Shown: one piece after another, positions 27,084 to 35,179 of the stretch
How positions within the stretch are numbered: the first letter of the stretch is position 1
Layout: every line of letters starts with the position of its first letter
Origin: CAZHCA01 sp964530825
GTDB taxonomy: Bacteria; Bacteroidota; Bacteroidia; Chitinophagales; Saprospiraceae
Length of the DNA stretch: 64,000 nucleotides
Assembly: GCA_964530825.1 (NCBI GenBank)
Contig: CAZHCA010000008.1
Span: forward strand, 62,001-126,000
Direction: 5' to 3'
Notes under the pieces: generated by a model
Databases searched by the model: none
The model's input: only the letters and a program-made list of their open reading frames with translations
What the model was told of the DNA's origin: nothing
Made by a program: the position numbers and the translations under genes

Positions 27084-27446
27084 TTAACCTTCCGGATAGT
27101 AGAATTTTTTCTTAACAATCTTTCCATCTTTCCAGTTCTGTACGGCGACCTGCTCCCGCTTAACGTACGTGCCGTCCTGCAGTTCAAAATCGAGCAACCA
27201 TTCAACGGTTGCCACACCGTTGTCTTCGTCGGTTGCTACCGACTTGACCTCGGCGTTATTCCACTGGGCAACCGCTCTCAAGAAATTTTGCTCGTATTCG
27301 CGGTTCGCTTCTTTGCCCACGCGCGGATCGTTCTGGTTTTCCTGCATAACGCAGTCTTCGGCATAGTACTTTTCGAAAGCTTCCAGTGCTTTTCCGGTTT
27401 GGATTTTTTGGTTCAGGTCGTTGACCATGTCTTTAATCGTTGTCAT
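27084..27446 (-). CDS. SnoaL/NTF2-like protein
   Basis: 120 residues with the NTF2-like pattern: an N-terminal helix (MVNDLNQKIQTGKALEAFEKYY), the AEDCVMQENQ turn, then three strands (ATVEWLLDFEL, YVKREQVAVQNW, KIVKKKFYY). Related small proteins include polyketide cyclases and stress proteins of undefined role. The ATG at 27446 is preferred over an open extension to 27530 that would run into the MarR gene. It lies 56 bases downstream of the MarR gene and is probably in its operon. Confidence 0.8.
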   Translation of the reverse strand: MTTIKDMVNDLNQKIQTGKALEAFEKYYAEDCVMQENQNDPRVGKEANREYEQNFLRAVAQWNNAEVKSVATDEDNGVATVEWLLDFELQDGTYVKREQVAVQNWKDGKIVKKKFYYPEG

Positions 27447-27502
27447 GTCGGATGATTTTATGGTTTCGAAATTTATGATGACGTGATTAGGGTCACAATG
27501 CG

Positions 27503-28000
27503 TTAAGTATTGTGGGGGCCGCCAAAACAACCACCCTCTGCTAATTCTTTGCCCTCGCGGAGCTTATCGAGCAAATCACTCAACAACGTAGCGTCCTCGT
27601 CGGTCAGATTGTTTAGCATCGCGTCTAGCCTTTCGTCCAGGTGGTCTATTTCTTTTAGTATGCGGTGTCCAGCATCGGTAAGGGAGATGTCGACCAACCG
27701 CTTGTCGTGCTTGCAGGGCTTGCGATAAACCAGGCCTTTTTGCGCTAAGCGCTCTACCAATCGAGAGGTATCGGCCATTTTGTCGAGCAAGCGCTGGCGA
27801 ATCACCGAGGTGGAAATGGGTTCTCCGGCACCACGCAACACCCGCAAGACGTTGTACTGCTGCAAAGTGATCCCGTGAGGTTTCAGGACCAACCGGATCT
27901 GGTCCGTGAGCCAGTTGTAAGTGTAAATGAGATTTACGGCTACCCGGTGCTGGGGGGACCGGAACGGGGCCTGTTGTTGGATCGCTTTTTCAATTTTCAT
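27503..28000 (-). CDS. MarR-family transcriptional regulator
   Basis: 165 residues with the MarR winged-helix: TLQQYNVLRVLRGAG, ISTSVIRQRLLDKMADTSRLVERLAQKGLV, and the wing RKPCKHDKRLVDISLTDAG. It acts as a dimer on palindromic operators. An 8-bp inverted repeat lies 25-56 bases upstream of its start, fitting autoregulation. It is divergent from the aromatic amino acid operon and precedes the SnoaL-like gene. Ligand unknown. Confidence 0.92.
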   Translation of the reverse strand: MKIEKAIQQQAPFRSPQHRVAVNLIYTYNWLTDQIRLVLKPHGITLQQYNVLRVLRGAGEPISTSVIRQRLLDKMADTSRLVERLAQKGLVYRKPCKHDKRLVDISLTDAGHRILKEIDHLDERLDAMLNNLTDEDATLLSDLLDKLREGKELAEGGCFGGPHNT

Positions 28001-28024
28001 AGTATCCAGGCTTTGCTAAACCTC

Positions 28025-28056
28025 TCAGTGTTTAAACTTTAATGTTACAACACTGA
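28025..28056. promoter_or_regulatory. Candidate MarR operator
   Basis: Perfect inverted repeat TCAGTGTT (28025-28032) and AACACTGA (28049-28056), 16 bases apart, with an internal GTTTAAAC palindrome at 28030-28037. It lies just upstream of the marR start codon and upstream of the predicted leader promoter of the pheA operon. Position and symmetry fit a regulator dimer site; binding is inferred. Confidence 0.5.
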
Positions 28057-28061
28057 TATGA

Positions 28062-28098
28062 TTTTTTGGTTGAATAGAAAAAAAATAAAGTGACTTTG
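28062..28098 (+). promoter_or_regulatory. Candidate promoter of the pheA leader
   Basis: A TTTTTTGG stretch at 28062-28069 and TGACTTTG at 28091-28098 approximate the Bacteroidota -33 TTG and -7 TAnnTTTG elements, with slightly long spacing and one mismatch in the -7. It would start the leader transcript near 28105, about 40 bases before the leader peptide ATG. Confidence 0.35.
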
Positions 28099-28142
28099 GC
28101 GTTTCCGGGATATTTAGCTAGTATTGTAGTGAAACGATTACG

Positions 28143-28223
28143 ATGTACGCCAATTCAGCCACATACTGCGCTTATTTTTTTAGCTTTTATTATTTCCAAC
28201 GAACCGCACGGATTGCTGGCTGA
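28143..28223 (+). CDS. Tyr/Phe-rich leader peptide of the aromatic amino acid operon
   Basis: A 26-codon ORF starting ATG at 28143 and ending TGA at 28221-28223. Codons 2-18 hold five Tyr (2, 8, 11, 16, 17) and four Phe (12, 13, 15, 18), with the run YFFSFYYF at codons 11-18. The stop lies 23 bases before a strong intrinsic terminator, and the downstream genes make prephenate-derived Phe and Tyr. This matches classical ribosome-stalling attenuation (pheL-like), here sensing both amino acids. The codon content is seen directly; the regulatory role is inferred. Confidence 0.75.
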   Translation: MYANSATYCAYFFSFYYFQRTARIAG

Positions 28224-28246
28224 ACCTTGGTGTTTAAGATACAACG

Positions 28247-28278
28247 AAAAAGTCCTGCCAGCGCGGGACTTTTTTTTT
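28247..28278 (+). terminator. Attenuator-like intrinsic terminator before pheA
   Basis: A 12-bp stem (28247-28258 with 28263-28274, one T-G wobble) closes a four-base CAGC loop and ends in a nine-T run. It lies between the leader peptide and pheA, in the direction of the operon. GCTGGC at 28215-28220, just inside the leader peptide end, is complementary to GCCAGC at 28257-28262 in the terminator top, so a ribosome stalled upstream could allow an alternative pairing. That alternative stem is short and is a hypothesis. Confidence 0.8.
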
Positions 28279-28434
28279 GCCCACACCTGATCGAACTGAA
28301 TTATATCTACAACACTATTGCTGGTTGACAGCTATTTTTTTCTGACCGGGTTTTTCAGGGATGTCAAAGCATATCAGCCGTATGAATTGGAATCCTGCCC
28401 CGGCGGGATTTTTACACAGGTTATACGCATTACC

Positions 28435-29322
28435 ATGCAACAATCTTTTCGAGAGCATTCTACTGTTCCGGTCGGGCTGTCCCCACCCATTCGCGTTTTA
28501 ATCCAGGGGGAGCGGGGCGCTTTTCATCACCTGGCGGCTCGCGAATTATTTGGCAGCCAGCCATTGGAGATCATTCCGCAGGACACATTCGGCCGTTTAG
28601 TCCACTCACTGGAGGGCGACCCCTCCATTGATTACGCGCTGATGGCCATTGAGAACACCCTGGGCGGTAGCCTGATGCACAATTTCAATTTGCTGGAGTC
28701 ATCGACTCTGCAGATTTGCGGCGAGGTCTACTTGCAGATCAGTCAACACTTGATGGCATTGCCAGGTACGCGTATTTGTCAATTGCGCGAGGTGCGTTCT
28801 CACCCGATGGCCATTGCCCAATGCCGGGCCTTTTTTGCGGATAAGCCGCACATCCGCCTCGTCGAAGCTGAAGATACAGCAAAAAGCGCCAGGCAGATTC
28901 GCGATGAGCAACTGGAGGGAGTAGGTGCCATTGCCAGTGCACTAGCCGCAGAGATCTACCACTTGGATGTTCTGGCCGCAAGGATAGAAACGCACCACGA
29001 GAATCACACTCGGTTCTTATTGTTAAGCCGGGCCGATCGGAATCCGGCAGTGTTGCAATCCGATAAGGTGTCGCTGTGCTTTACGACCTCGCACAGCGTA
29101 GGTAGTTTGCATCAGGTGTTGGCGGTGCTGGCGGCTTACCGCGCCAACCTGACCAAAATCGAGTCGGCGCCCATTATCGGAAGACCATTCGAGTACCGGT
29201 TTTTTGTGGACTTACTACCCGACCCGGAAATCGGAATCGAAGCACTGCTGGAAGCGATCCGGCCTATTACTCATCAATTAAAGCTGATGGGCATATACCC
29301 GCGCGGGCATTTTGAAATTTAA
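28435..29322 (+). CDS. pheA: Prephenate dehydratase
   Basis: Converts prephenate to phenylpyruvate. The 295-residue protein has an N-terminal PDT domain (VLIQGERGAFHHLAAREL, AIENTLGGSL, and the catalytic Thr in NHTRFLLL) and a C-terminal ACT domain (SLHQVLAVLAAYRANLTKIESAP) that normally binds Phe for feedback control. It has no fused chorismate mutase; that activity is in the DAHP-synthase fusion downstream. ATG at 28435 chosen; upstream in-frame sequence lies between terminator and gene and looks like leader. First structural gene of the operon. Confidence 0.94.
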   Translation: MQQSFREHSTVPVGLSPPIRVLIQGERGAFHHLAARELFGSQPLEIIPQDTFGRLVHSLEGDPSIDYALMAIENTLGGSLMHNFNLLESSTLQICGEVYLQISQHLMALPGTRICQLREVRSHPMAIAQCRAFFADKPHIRLVEAEDTAKSARQIRDEQLEGVGAIASALAAEIYHLDVLAARIETHHENHTRFLLLSRADRNPAVLQSDKVSLCFTTSHSVGSLHQVLAVLAAYRANLTKIESAPIIGRPFEYRFFVDLLPDPEIGIEALLEAIRPITHQLKLMGIYPRGHFEI

Positions 29323-29336
29323 GAAACTGTACTGTT

Positions 29337-30539
29337 ATGGCAACTTTTATCCAACCGGCCCAGCGGCTAGGTAACGTAGAAGAATACTATTTCTCCCGGA
29401 AATTGCGGGAAATCGCTCGAATGCGGGCCTCCGGTAAACGCGTGCTCAACCTAGGCATCGGGAGCCCCGATCTGCCTCCTGCTCCGGAGGTAATCCATAC
29501 CCTCAAAGCCTGCGCCGATGAGCCCGACCAGCACGGGTATCAGCCCTATCGCGGCATACCCGAATTACGACAAGCCTTCACCCGTTGGTACGAGCAGTTT
29601 TTCGGAGTGACGCTCGACGCCGATACGGAAGTGCTCCCTCTTATGGGATCGAAGGAGGGAATTATGCATATTTCGATGGCCTTCCTGGGGCCAGGTGACG
29701 AAGTCCTTGTTCCTGACCCCGGATACCCTACCTACCGGGCGGTAACAGCGCTAACGGGTGCTACCGCCCGCTCTTATGCCTTGCGGGCCAAGCGGGATTG
29801 GTTACCGGACCTAGAGGCATTGGAAAAAACAGATCTGAGCCGGGTGAAAATCATGTGGATCAACTACCCACATATGCCTACCGGCAAGGTTGCCGAACGG
29901 GCATTCTTTTCCGATTTGGTAGCTTTCGCACGTCGCAACCGAATCCTGCTTTGCAATGACAATCCCTACGCTTTTATCCTTAATGAAGAGCCGCTGAGTT
30001 TGCTGTCCATTCCCGGTGCAAAAGATATGGTAATGGAGCTCAGTTCCCTCAGTAAGGCCTACAATATGGCGGGTTGGCGGATCGGTATGATGGCCGGATC
30101 GGCCGATCATTTGTCAACTGTACTTCGGTTCAAAAGCAATATGGATTCCGGAATGTTTCGCCCCCTGCAACTAGCCGCCGTGAAGGCCCTGCAAAGCCCC
30201 CCCGAATGGTACGGCCAAATCAATGCAGTGTACCGCGGACGGCGCGAGCGGGTGTATGCTCTTTTTGACCGCCTGGAGTGCACGTACCGGACCGGTCAGG
30301 CTGGTCTTTTCATTTGGGCAAAAATACCGGACCGCTATGCCAATGCTTACCTGCTTTCCGATTGGCTGCTTCGTGAGGCCCATGTGTTTATTACGCCGGG
30401 TGGGATCTTCGGTCAGGAGGGGTTGCCGTACTTGCGCATCTCGCTGTGTAGCGATTACGCTTTGTATGACGAGGCATTGCATCGACTGGAAAACCTTACT
30501 ATTCCTCAACAATTAGCGGAGCAAACCCATGATTCCTAA
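29337..30539 (+). CDS. Class I/II PLP-dependent aminotransferase
   Basis: 400 residues of fold-type I aminotransferase: NLGIGSPDLPPAPEVI, the YPTYRAVTAL segment, the ND/Y motif in CNDNPYAF, and PLP-Lys in ELSSLSKAYNMAGWRIG. Placed between pheA and tyrA, it probably transaminates phenylpyruvate and hydroxyphenylpyruvate to Phe and Tyr. By sequence alone it could also be a general aspartate or LL-DAP-type aminotransferase. It starts 14 bases after pheA and overlaps tyrA by 11 bases. Confidence 0.9.
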   Translation: MATFIQPAQRLGNVEEYYFSRKLREIARMRASGKRVLNLGIGSPDLPPAPEVIHTLKACADEPDQHGYQPYRGIPELRQAFTRWYEQFFGVTLDADTEVLPLMGSKEGIMHISMAFLGPGDEVLVPDPGYPTYRAVTALTGATARSYALRAKRDWLPDLEALEKTDLSRVKIMWINYPHMPTGKVAERAFFSDLVAFARRNRILLCNDNPYAFILNEEPLSLLSIPGAKDMVMELSSLSKAYNMAGWRIGMMAGSADHLSTVLRFKSNMDSGMFRPLQLAAVKALQSPPEWYGQINAVYRGRRERVYALFDRLECTYRTGQAGLFIWAKIPDRYANAYLLSDWLLREAHVFITPGGIFGQEGLPYLRISLCSDYALYDEALHRLENLTIPQQLAEQTHDS

Positions 30540-31401
30540 TCCATCCGGTGGAAAAACCGTAGCTGTTGTGGGCATCGGGTTAATCGGCGGGTCTATGGCG
30601 ATAACCCTTAAAGAAAACGGCTTTGCCCGGGAGGTAATCGGGGTCGATGCGGTGCCCGAAAACCTCGATAAGGCTGTGCGCCGGCGCCTGATCGACCGCG
30701 ATCTACCCTTGCCCGAAGCGATCGCCGCCTCAGATGTAGTAATTCTGGCCGTGCCAGTTGATGCCCTGCTCACGCTCTTGCCGGAAGTCCTGGATCAAAC
30801 GCACCGCCAGGTAGTAATGGATGTCGGATCGACTAAGGTCAACCTGTTAGACGAAGTACGCCAGCATCCCCGTCGGTCGCGTTTTGTATCGACCCACCCG
30901 ATGGCGGGCACCGAATATTCCGGCCCCGAGGCGGCCATCCCGAACTTGTTCGATCATAAGTATACCGTATTCTGCGAGCTCGAGCGCAGCGATGAAGATG
31001 CCGTACAGGTAGTGCGCGATCTTTATGCCTCCATTCCCATGTATCAGTTGGAGCTTGATCCGGTAGCCCACGATGTCCATACGGCCTACGTCTCCCACAT
31101 TTCACACATCAGCTCCTTTGCGTTGGCCCTGACGGTCTTGGCTAAGGAGAAAGACGAGGAGCGCATTTTTGAACTGGCCAGTTCCGGTTTCGATTCCACC
31201 GTGCGGCTGGCTAAAAGCTCGGCCGACATGTGGGTGCCGATTTTCCGGCAGAACCGTGACAACTTACTTGACGTGCTCGACGAACACATCAACCAGTTGG
31301 CGCGCTTCCGCAGTTTACTGATTAAGAATGACTTCGACACCTTCTACCGGCTTATCGAAGAAGCCAATCAGATTCGCAAAATTTTAAATAATCGCAAATA
31401 A
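30529..31401 (+). CDS. tyrA: Prephenate dehydrogenase
   Basis: NAD-dependent oxidative decarboxylation of prephenate to 4-hydroxyphenylpyruvate. 290 residues: Rossmann motif VGIGLIGGSMA, conserved STHPMAGTEYSG, and the helical C-domain with HDVHTAYVSHISHISSFAL. No fused chorismate mutase or ACT domain. Overlaps the aminotransferase by 11 bases, showing coupling. Confidence 0.95.
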   Translation: MIPNPSGGKTVAVVGIGLIGGSMAITLKENGFAREVIGVDAVPENLDKAVRRRLIDRDLPLPEAIAASDVVILAVPVDALLTLLPEVLDQTHRQVVMDVGSTKVNLLDEVRQHPRRSRFVSTHPMAGTEYSGPEAAIPNLFDHKYTVFCELERSDEDAVQVVRDLYASIPMYQLELDPVAHDVHTAYVSHISHISSFALALTVLAKEKDEERIFELASSGFDSTVRLAKSSADMWVPIFRQNRDNLLDVLDEHINQLARFRSLLIKNDFDTFYRLIEEANQIRKILNNRK

Positions 31402-31433
31402 GGCGGCGGGCCAGTCGCCAAAAAACATTAGCC

Positions 31434-32552
31434 ATGGAAATGACCTTTCAACCGATCTTCAACAAACCCGCCGGTGAGCCCATTGTCATTGCCGGCCCCT
31501 GTAGTGCCGAGACCGAAGCCCAGGTACTGGAAACAGCACGTGCCCTTACCGAGGGCGGGCAGGTTGATTTATTTCGCTCGGGCATATGGAAGCCCCGTAC
31601 CCGGCCCAATTCATTTGAAGGTGTGGGTGCAGTCGGGTTACCCTGGTTGCGTCGCGTAAAAGAAGAGACCGGCCTTGCGGTTACCACCGAAGTCGCTAAC
31701 CGCGAGCATGTTTTTGCAGCCCTGAAATACAACATCGACGTTCTGTGGCTGGGTGCGCGCACAACCGTTAACCCTTTCTCTGTACAGGAGGTAGCCGATG
31801 CCTTGCAGGGCGTAGATATTCCGGTAATGGTGAAAAATCCAATCAACCCCGACCTTAAGCTCTGGCTGGGCGCTATCGAACGCATTGCAAAAGCAGGTAT
31901 TACCCGGATTGCGGTCATCCATCGCGGGTTCAGCTACTACGGCCAGACCAAATACCGCAATGTACCCCGCTGGCAGATTCCGATCGAGCTGAAGCGTCAG
32001 TTTCCCAACATCGAGGTCATTTGCGACAACAGCCACATTTGCGGTCGCCGCGATATTCTGCAAAACGTAGCCCAGAAGGCTTTCGATTTGAATTTCGATG
32101 GCATTATGACCGAGGTCCATCCCCGACCCGACGAAGCCTGGAGCGACGCCAAGCAGCAGATTACGCCCGATCAGTTTAAGGCCTTGCTTGCCGAACTGGT
32201 CGTTCGCCAGCCCATGACGGACGATCCCGATTTTGTCAACACCCTTGAGCACCTGCGCAATGAAATTGACGAGATCGACGAAGACCTGTTCAACCTGTTG
32301 GGGCGACGGATGACGATCGCCGACCTGATCGGGGCCTACAAAAAGCGCAACAATATCGCCATCTTCCAGTCCAATCGCTGGACCGAAATCTTGGAGCGTG
32401 CAGTCGAGCAGGGGGCGGCCAAGGGGTTGAGTAAAGACTTCGTCACGGTTATCCTGAAGGCGATCCACGACGAATCGATCAATCATCAGGTACGGGTGAT
32501 GCATGGCGCAACGGACGAGGTGAGAGATGAGGTGCGCCCGCAAACCAAATAG
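31434..32552 (+). CDS. Bifunctional DAHP synthase/chorismate mutase
   Basis: 372 residues. The N-terminal part (1-265) is a type I-beta DAHP synthase (IAGPCSAETEAQV, GIWKPRTRPNSFEG, and the barrel motif VIHRGFSYYG), which condenses PEP with erythrose-4-phosphate. The C-terminal 95 residues are an AroQ chorismate mutase (LRNEIDEIDEDLFNLLGRRM ... IAFQ-type helix and AIHDESINHQ). Such fusions in Bacteroidota are controlled through the mutase domain by prephenate. It thus feeds and branches the pathway served by its operon neighbours. Confidence 0.95.
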   Translation: MEMTFQPIFNKPAGEPIVIAGPCSAETEAQVLETARALTEGGQVDLFRSGIWKPRTRPNSFEGVGAVGLPWLRRVKEETGLAVTTEVANREHVFAALKYNIDVLWLGARTTVNPFSVQEVADALQGVDIPVMVKNPINPDLKLWLGAIERIAKAGITRIAVIHRGFSYYGQTKYRNVPRWQIPIELKRQFPNIEVICDNSHICGRRDILQNVAQKAFDLNFDGIMTEVHPRPDEAWSDAKQQITPDQFKALLAELVVRQPMTDDPDFVNTLEHLRNEIDEIDEDLFNLLGRRMTIADLIGAYKKRNNIAIFQSNRWTEILERAVEQGAAKGLSKDFVTVILKAIHDESINHQVRVMHGATDEVRDEVRPQTK

Positions 32553-32604
32553 GATTCGGGCTGGATTTCAGGTCAATCGGCGTATATTTAAGCAAAACCT
32601 AACC

Positions 32605-33384
32605 ATGACGTACGAAAACCTGACCATAAGCGAAAAAGAAGGCGTGCTGACGGTCACTATCGACCGGGAGAAAGCAATGAACGCACTCAATACTCAGACC
32701 ATGCTGGAGCTACAGTCTTTTTTTAAAGACGATGCGCCGGCGCGCCATCCGAAGGGGGTTATTCTGACCGGTGCCGGAGAAAAAGCATTTGTTGCGGGGG
32801 CCGACATCAAGGAGTTTCTCGAGCTGGATGAGGCGCGCGGTCGGGAGATGGCGCAGCGCGGACAGGACGTATTCTTCCTGATCGAGGGGTTCCACCGGCC
32901 GGTGATAGCGCTAGTTAATGGTTTTGCTCTTGGCGGAGGATGTGAGCTGGCCATGGCCTGCCACATGCGGATCGCCACGCCCAACGCGCGCTTCGGGCAA
33001 CCCGAGGTCAATCTGGGTATTATTCCCGGATACGGAGGTACTCAGCGCCTTATCCAGTACATCGGCAAGGGTAAAGCTGCCGAATTGCTCATGACGGGCG
33101 ATATGATCGACGCTGGCGAAGCGCAACGACTGGGGTTAGTCAATTACGTGTTGCCTGCCGGGGAAGCTCAAGCTAAAGCAAAGGCACTGATCGAAAAAAT
33201 CGCAGGCAAGGGACCCATTGCTATCCGGAAAATTGTAGAAACCATTAATGCTTACTTTGAAGCCGGGGTAAATGGTTACGCCAAGGAAGTGGCCGCCTTC
33301 GGGGATACGACCGGCACGGAAGACTTTAAAGAAGGGGCCCGTGCTTTTATCGAAAAACGCAAAGCGGCTTTTAAAGGTAAATAA
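32605..33384 (+). CDS. Enoyl-CoA hydratase
   Basis: 259-residue crotonase-fold enzyme that adds water to 2-enoyl-CoA. The oxyanion-hole motif FVAGADIKEF, the helix GFALGGGCELAMAC, and both Glu regions (GQPEVNLGIIPGYGGTQRL) are present. The ATG at 32605 (MTYENLTISEKEG) is selected; longer in-frame sequence would overlap the DAHP-synthase gene. It follows the aromatic operon by 52 bases and may be co-transcribed by read-through, but its substrate is unrelated to aromatics. Confidence 0.93.
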   Translation: MTYENLTISEKEGVLTVTIDREKAMNALNTQTMLELQSFFKDDAPARHPKGVILTGAGEKAFVAGADIKEFLELDEARGREMAQRGQDVFFLIEGFHRPVIALVNGFALGGGCELAMACHMRIATPNARFGQPEVNLGIIPGYGGTQRLIQYIGKGKAAELLMTGDMIDAGEAQRLGLVNYVLPAGEAQAKAKALIEKIAGKGPIAIRKIVETINAYFEAGVNGYAKEVAAFGDTTGTEDFKEGARAFIEKRKAAFKGK

Positions 33385-33402
33385 TTGCCGCCGGATACTC
33401 AA

Positions 33403-33705
33403 CTAGTGGGTACTTAGCTGATCTTTATATTTTTTGAGCTGGCGTGCAACCTTCTCAGTGGTGCTGGCCAGTGCTTTTTCGAAAGAGTCGGCTGCATCCT
33501 CGGCAAACAAGGTGGTGCCGGGAACCTCTAAACGGATTTCTACTGAGCGCTCGTCTTTTCGGTTGTTCCGCTGGATTTTGTCTTTCAGGTAGACTTTAGC
33601 AGTGGTGATACGGTCGTAATAGGTGGTTAATTTGTTTACCTTTTCTTCAATCAGCTGTTGCATCGGCTCGCTTACCTGGAAAGGCGCTTCTAACAGTATT
33701 CTCAT
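33403..33705 (-). CDS. hpf: Short ribosome hibernation-promoting factor
   Basis: 100 residues, the short HPF/YfiA form: beta-alpha-beta-beta-beta-alpha fold with VSEPMQQLIEEKVNKL, KVYLKDKIQRNN, and the final ALASTTEKVARQLKKYKDQL. Binds 30S in stationary phase, promoting inactive ribosome states. It lacks the long-form dimerising tail. It is divergent from the secreted protein gene at 33831. Confidence 0.92.
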   Translation of the reverse strand: MRILLEAPFQVSEPMQQLIEEKVNKLTTYYDRITTAKVYLKDKIQRNNRKDERSVEIRLEVPGTTLFAEDAADSFEKALASTTEKVARQLKKYKDQLSTH

Positions 33706-33830
33706 AATTCGGTAATTTTGCGCTAGTGATTTGGTTTCGTTGTTCTGGTAAAAATACTCAGCTTACCACAGAAGACATTTGACTTTACTCACATTTTCCT
33801 CTGACATTTGTCAATAGCAAACCTTTAAAA

Positions 33831-35063
33831 ATGGAATCAGCTATGCGGATTATTTGTTTGGTTATCAGTTATGGGTTATTGGGCATTTGGGGATACGGTC
33901 AGGATTTTTCCGGTCGCTGGGAAGGCGCTATCCGGCAGCAGAACAGCGATCAGGCTTATCCCTACCGGGTCGATCTAACTGTGGAAAACAACCAGGTGAA
34001 CGGCCGGGCGATTTCCTGGAATGCCGGTAAAACCGACTCCGCAAGCTTTAACGTAACAGGTGCCTGGGATGGCAATAAGCTCATCCTGCAGGAAATCAGG
34101 CAGTTAACCGGCCGCAAAGGGGCCTGGTGCATGAAATATGCGGCACTGCAACCCCAAAATGTAGACGGCGGTACGCGTCTTACCGGACCCTGGACAGCCG
34201 ACAATTGCACGCCGGGCGAAGTGACCCTCTTCCGGCGGGGGCCGGGTGCCGCTCCGCAGCCCCTCGTCAGCACTGCCTCGAGCGATCCGGTTTCCGAACT
34301 AGAGGGGCAGTGGACCGGTCAGCTCTACCAGGATGACCGTAACTACACGTTTTATTTTGAAATGAAATTAGACCCTGACGGCCGGGGTACCTCACATATC
34401 ATTTCGGAAGAAAACCAGGGTAGCGCAATTATGGAAATCGATTGGCGCGACATGGGGGATAATAGTATTGTATTTACCGAAACCGGGGTTTTACAAAAGT
34501 CCGACCCGGATTGGCCCTGGTGCTTGAAGCGCGGCAGTTTGCGCGGTCGCAAGGAATCAGATAAGTACGTCTTAGAAGGGCCCTGGGAGGGTTTTATCGA
34601 AGGTTATGTCGACGTTCCCCGGGGTCGATGTGCACCTGGCCGGATTTATCTGGAAAAAGCTATCAAAACCCCAGAGAGCGAAGCAGCGAAAATGAACTAT
34701 GCACCCTACGAAACGGAGGAGGGCCGTACGGTCAAAGTAATGCGCATCATTAAAGTACAGCGACCCAATATCGTAATCAAAGTCTGGGATAACAGCACCG
34801 TAGATGGTGACGTGGTCACGCTTTTTCTCAATGGCTCCCGCATATTGCAAGACCACCGGGTGACTAAGCGTAAATCGCCTATCCGGGTAAGGCTGGAAGA
34901 GCAAGAGAATTTTCTTATCCTGCACGCAGTCGATCTGGGCGAGATATCGCCCAATACGGTGGCCGTCTCTATTGACGACGGCACCCGGGAGCAAGTGCTT
35001 ATTCTGAGTAGTAACCTTTCGGAGAGCGGCGCGGTGCTAGTCCGGAAGATTGAAAGTAACTAA
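33831..35063 (+). CDS. Secreted protein with duplicated WCxK/GPW module and C-terminal beta domain
   Basis: 410 residues, signal peptide MRIICLVISYGLLGIWGYGQ (ATG at 33843 is an alternative start). Two homologous modules (about 24-138 and 158-282) share the order F/L-x-GxW-x-G, a long strand pair, W-C-x-K, then L-x-GPW and C-x-PG. A third domain (about 300-410) reads IVIKVWDNSTVDGDVVTLFLN ... HAVDLGEISPNTVAVSIDDG, a beta-sandwich seen in many Bacteroidota surface or caspase-linked proteins. Four conserved Cys suggest disulfides. No enzyme motif. It converges on the caspase-lipase gene. Confidence 0.7.
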   Translation: MESAMRIICLVISYGLLGIWGYGQDFSGRWEGAIRQQNSDQAYPYRVDLTVENNQVNGRAISWNAGKTDSASFNVTGAWDGNKLILQEIRQLTGRKGAWCMKYAALQPQNVDGGTRLTGPWTADNCTPGEVTLFRRGPGAAPQPLVSTASSDPVSELEGQWTGQLYQDDRNYTFYFEMKLDPDGRGTSHIISEENQGSAIMEIDWRDMGDNSIVFTETGVLQKSDPDWPWCLKRGSLRGRKESDKYVLEGPWEGFIEGYVDVPRGRCAPGRIYLEKAIKTPESEAAKMNYAPYETEEGRTVKVMRIIKVQRPNIVIKVWDNSTVDGDVVTLFLNGSRILQDHRVTKRKSPIRVRLEEQENFLILHAVDLGEISPNTVAVSIDDGTREQVLILSSNLSESGAVLVRKIESN

Positions 35064-35179
35064 GCGGCATCTACCGCATGTTTCTTTGGCAAAACCGCTG
35101 CGGTTAAGCATAACACCAAGTGCGCATCAGGCCTTCAGTCGTACTTCTTTTGCGGCCAGCAGGCTATTCGATGTACTTT

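Noticed and set aside
28318..28434. In-frame extension of pheA upstream, rich in Phe and Tyr
   Set aside because: It opens with TTG, lies just after the terminator, and prephenate dehydratases start at the ATG at 28435; kept only as a note on the leader.
31638..32543. 301-codon minus-strand ORF opposite DAHP synthase
   Set aside because: Antisense of a conserved enzyme; no domain seen.
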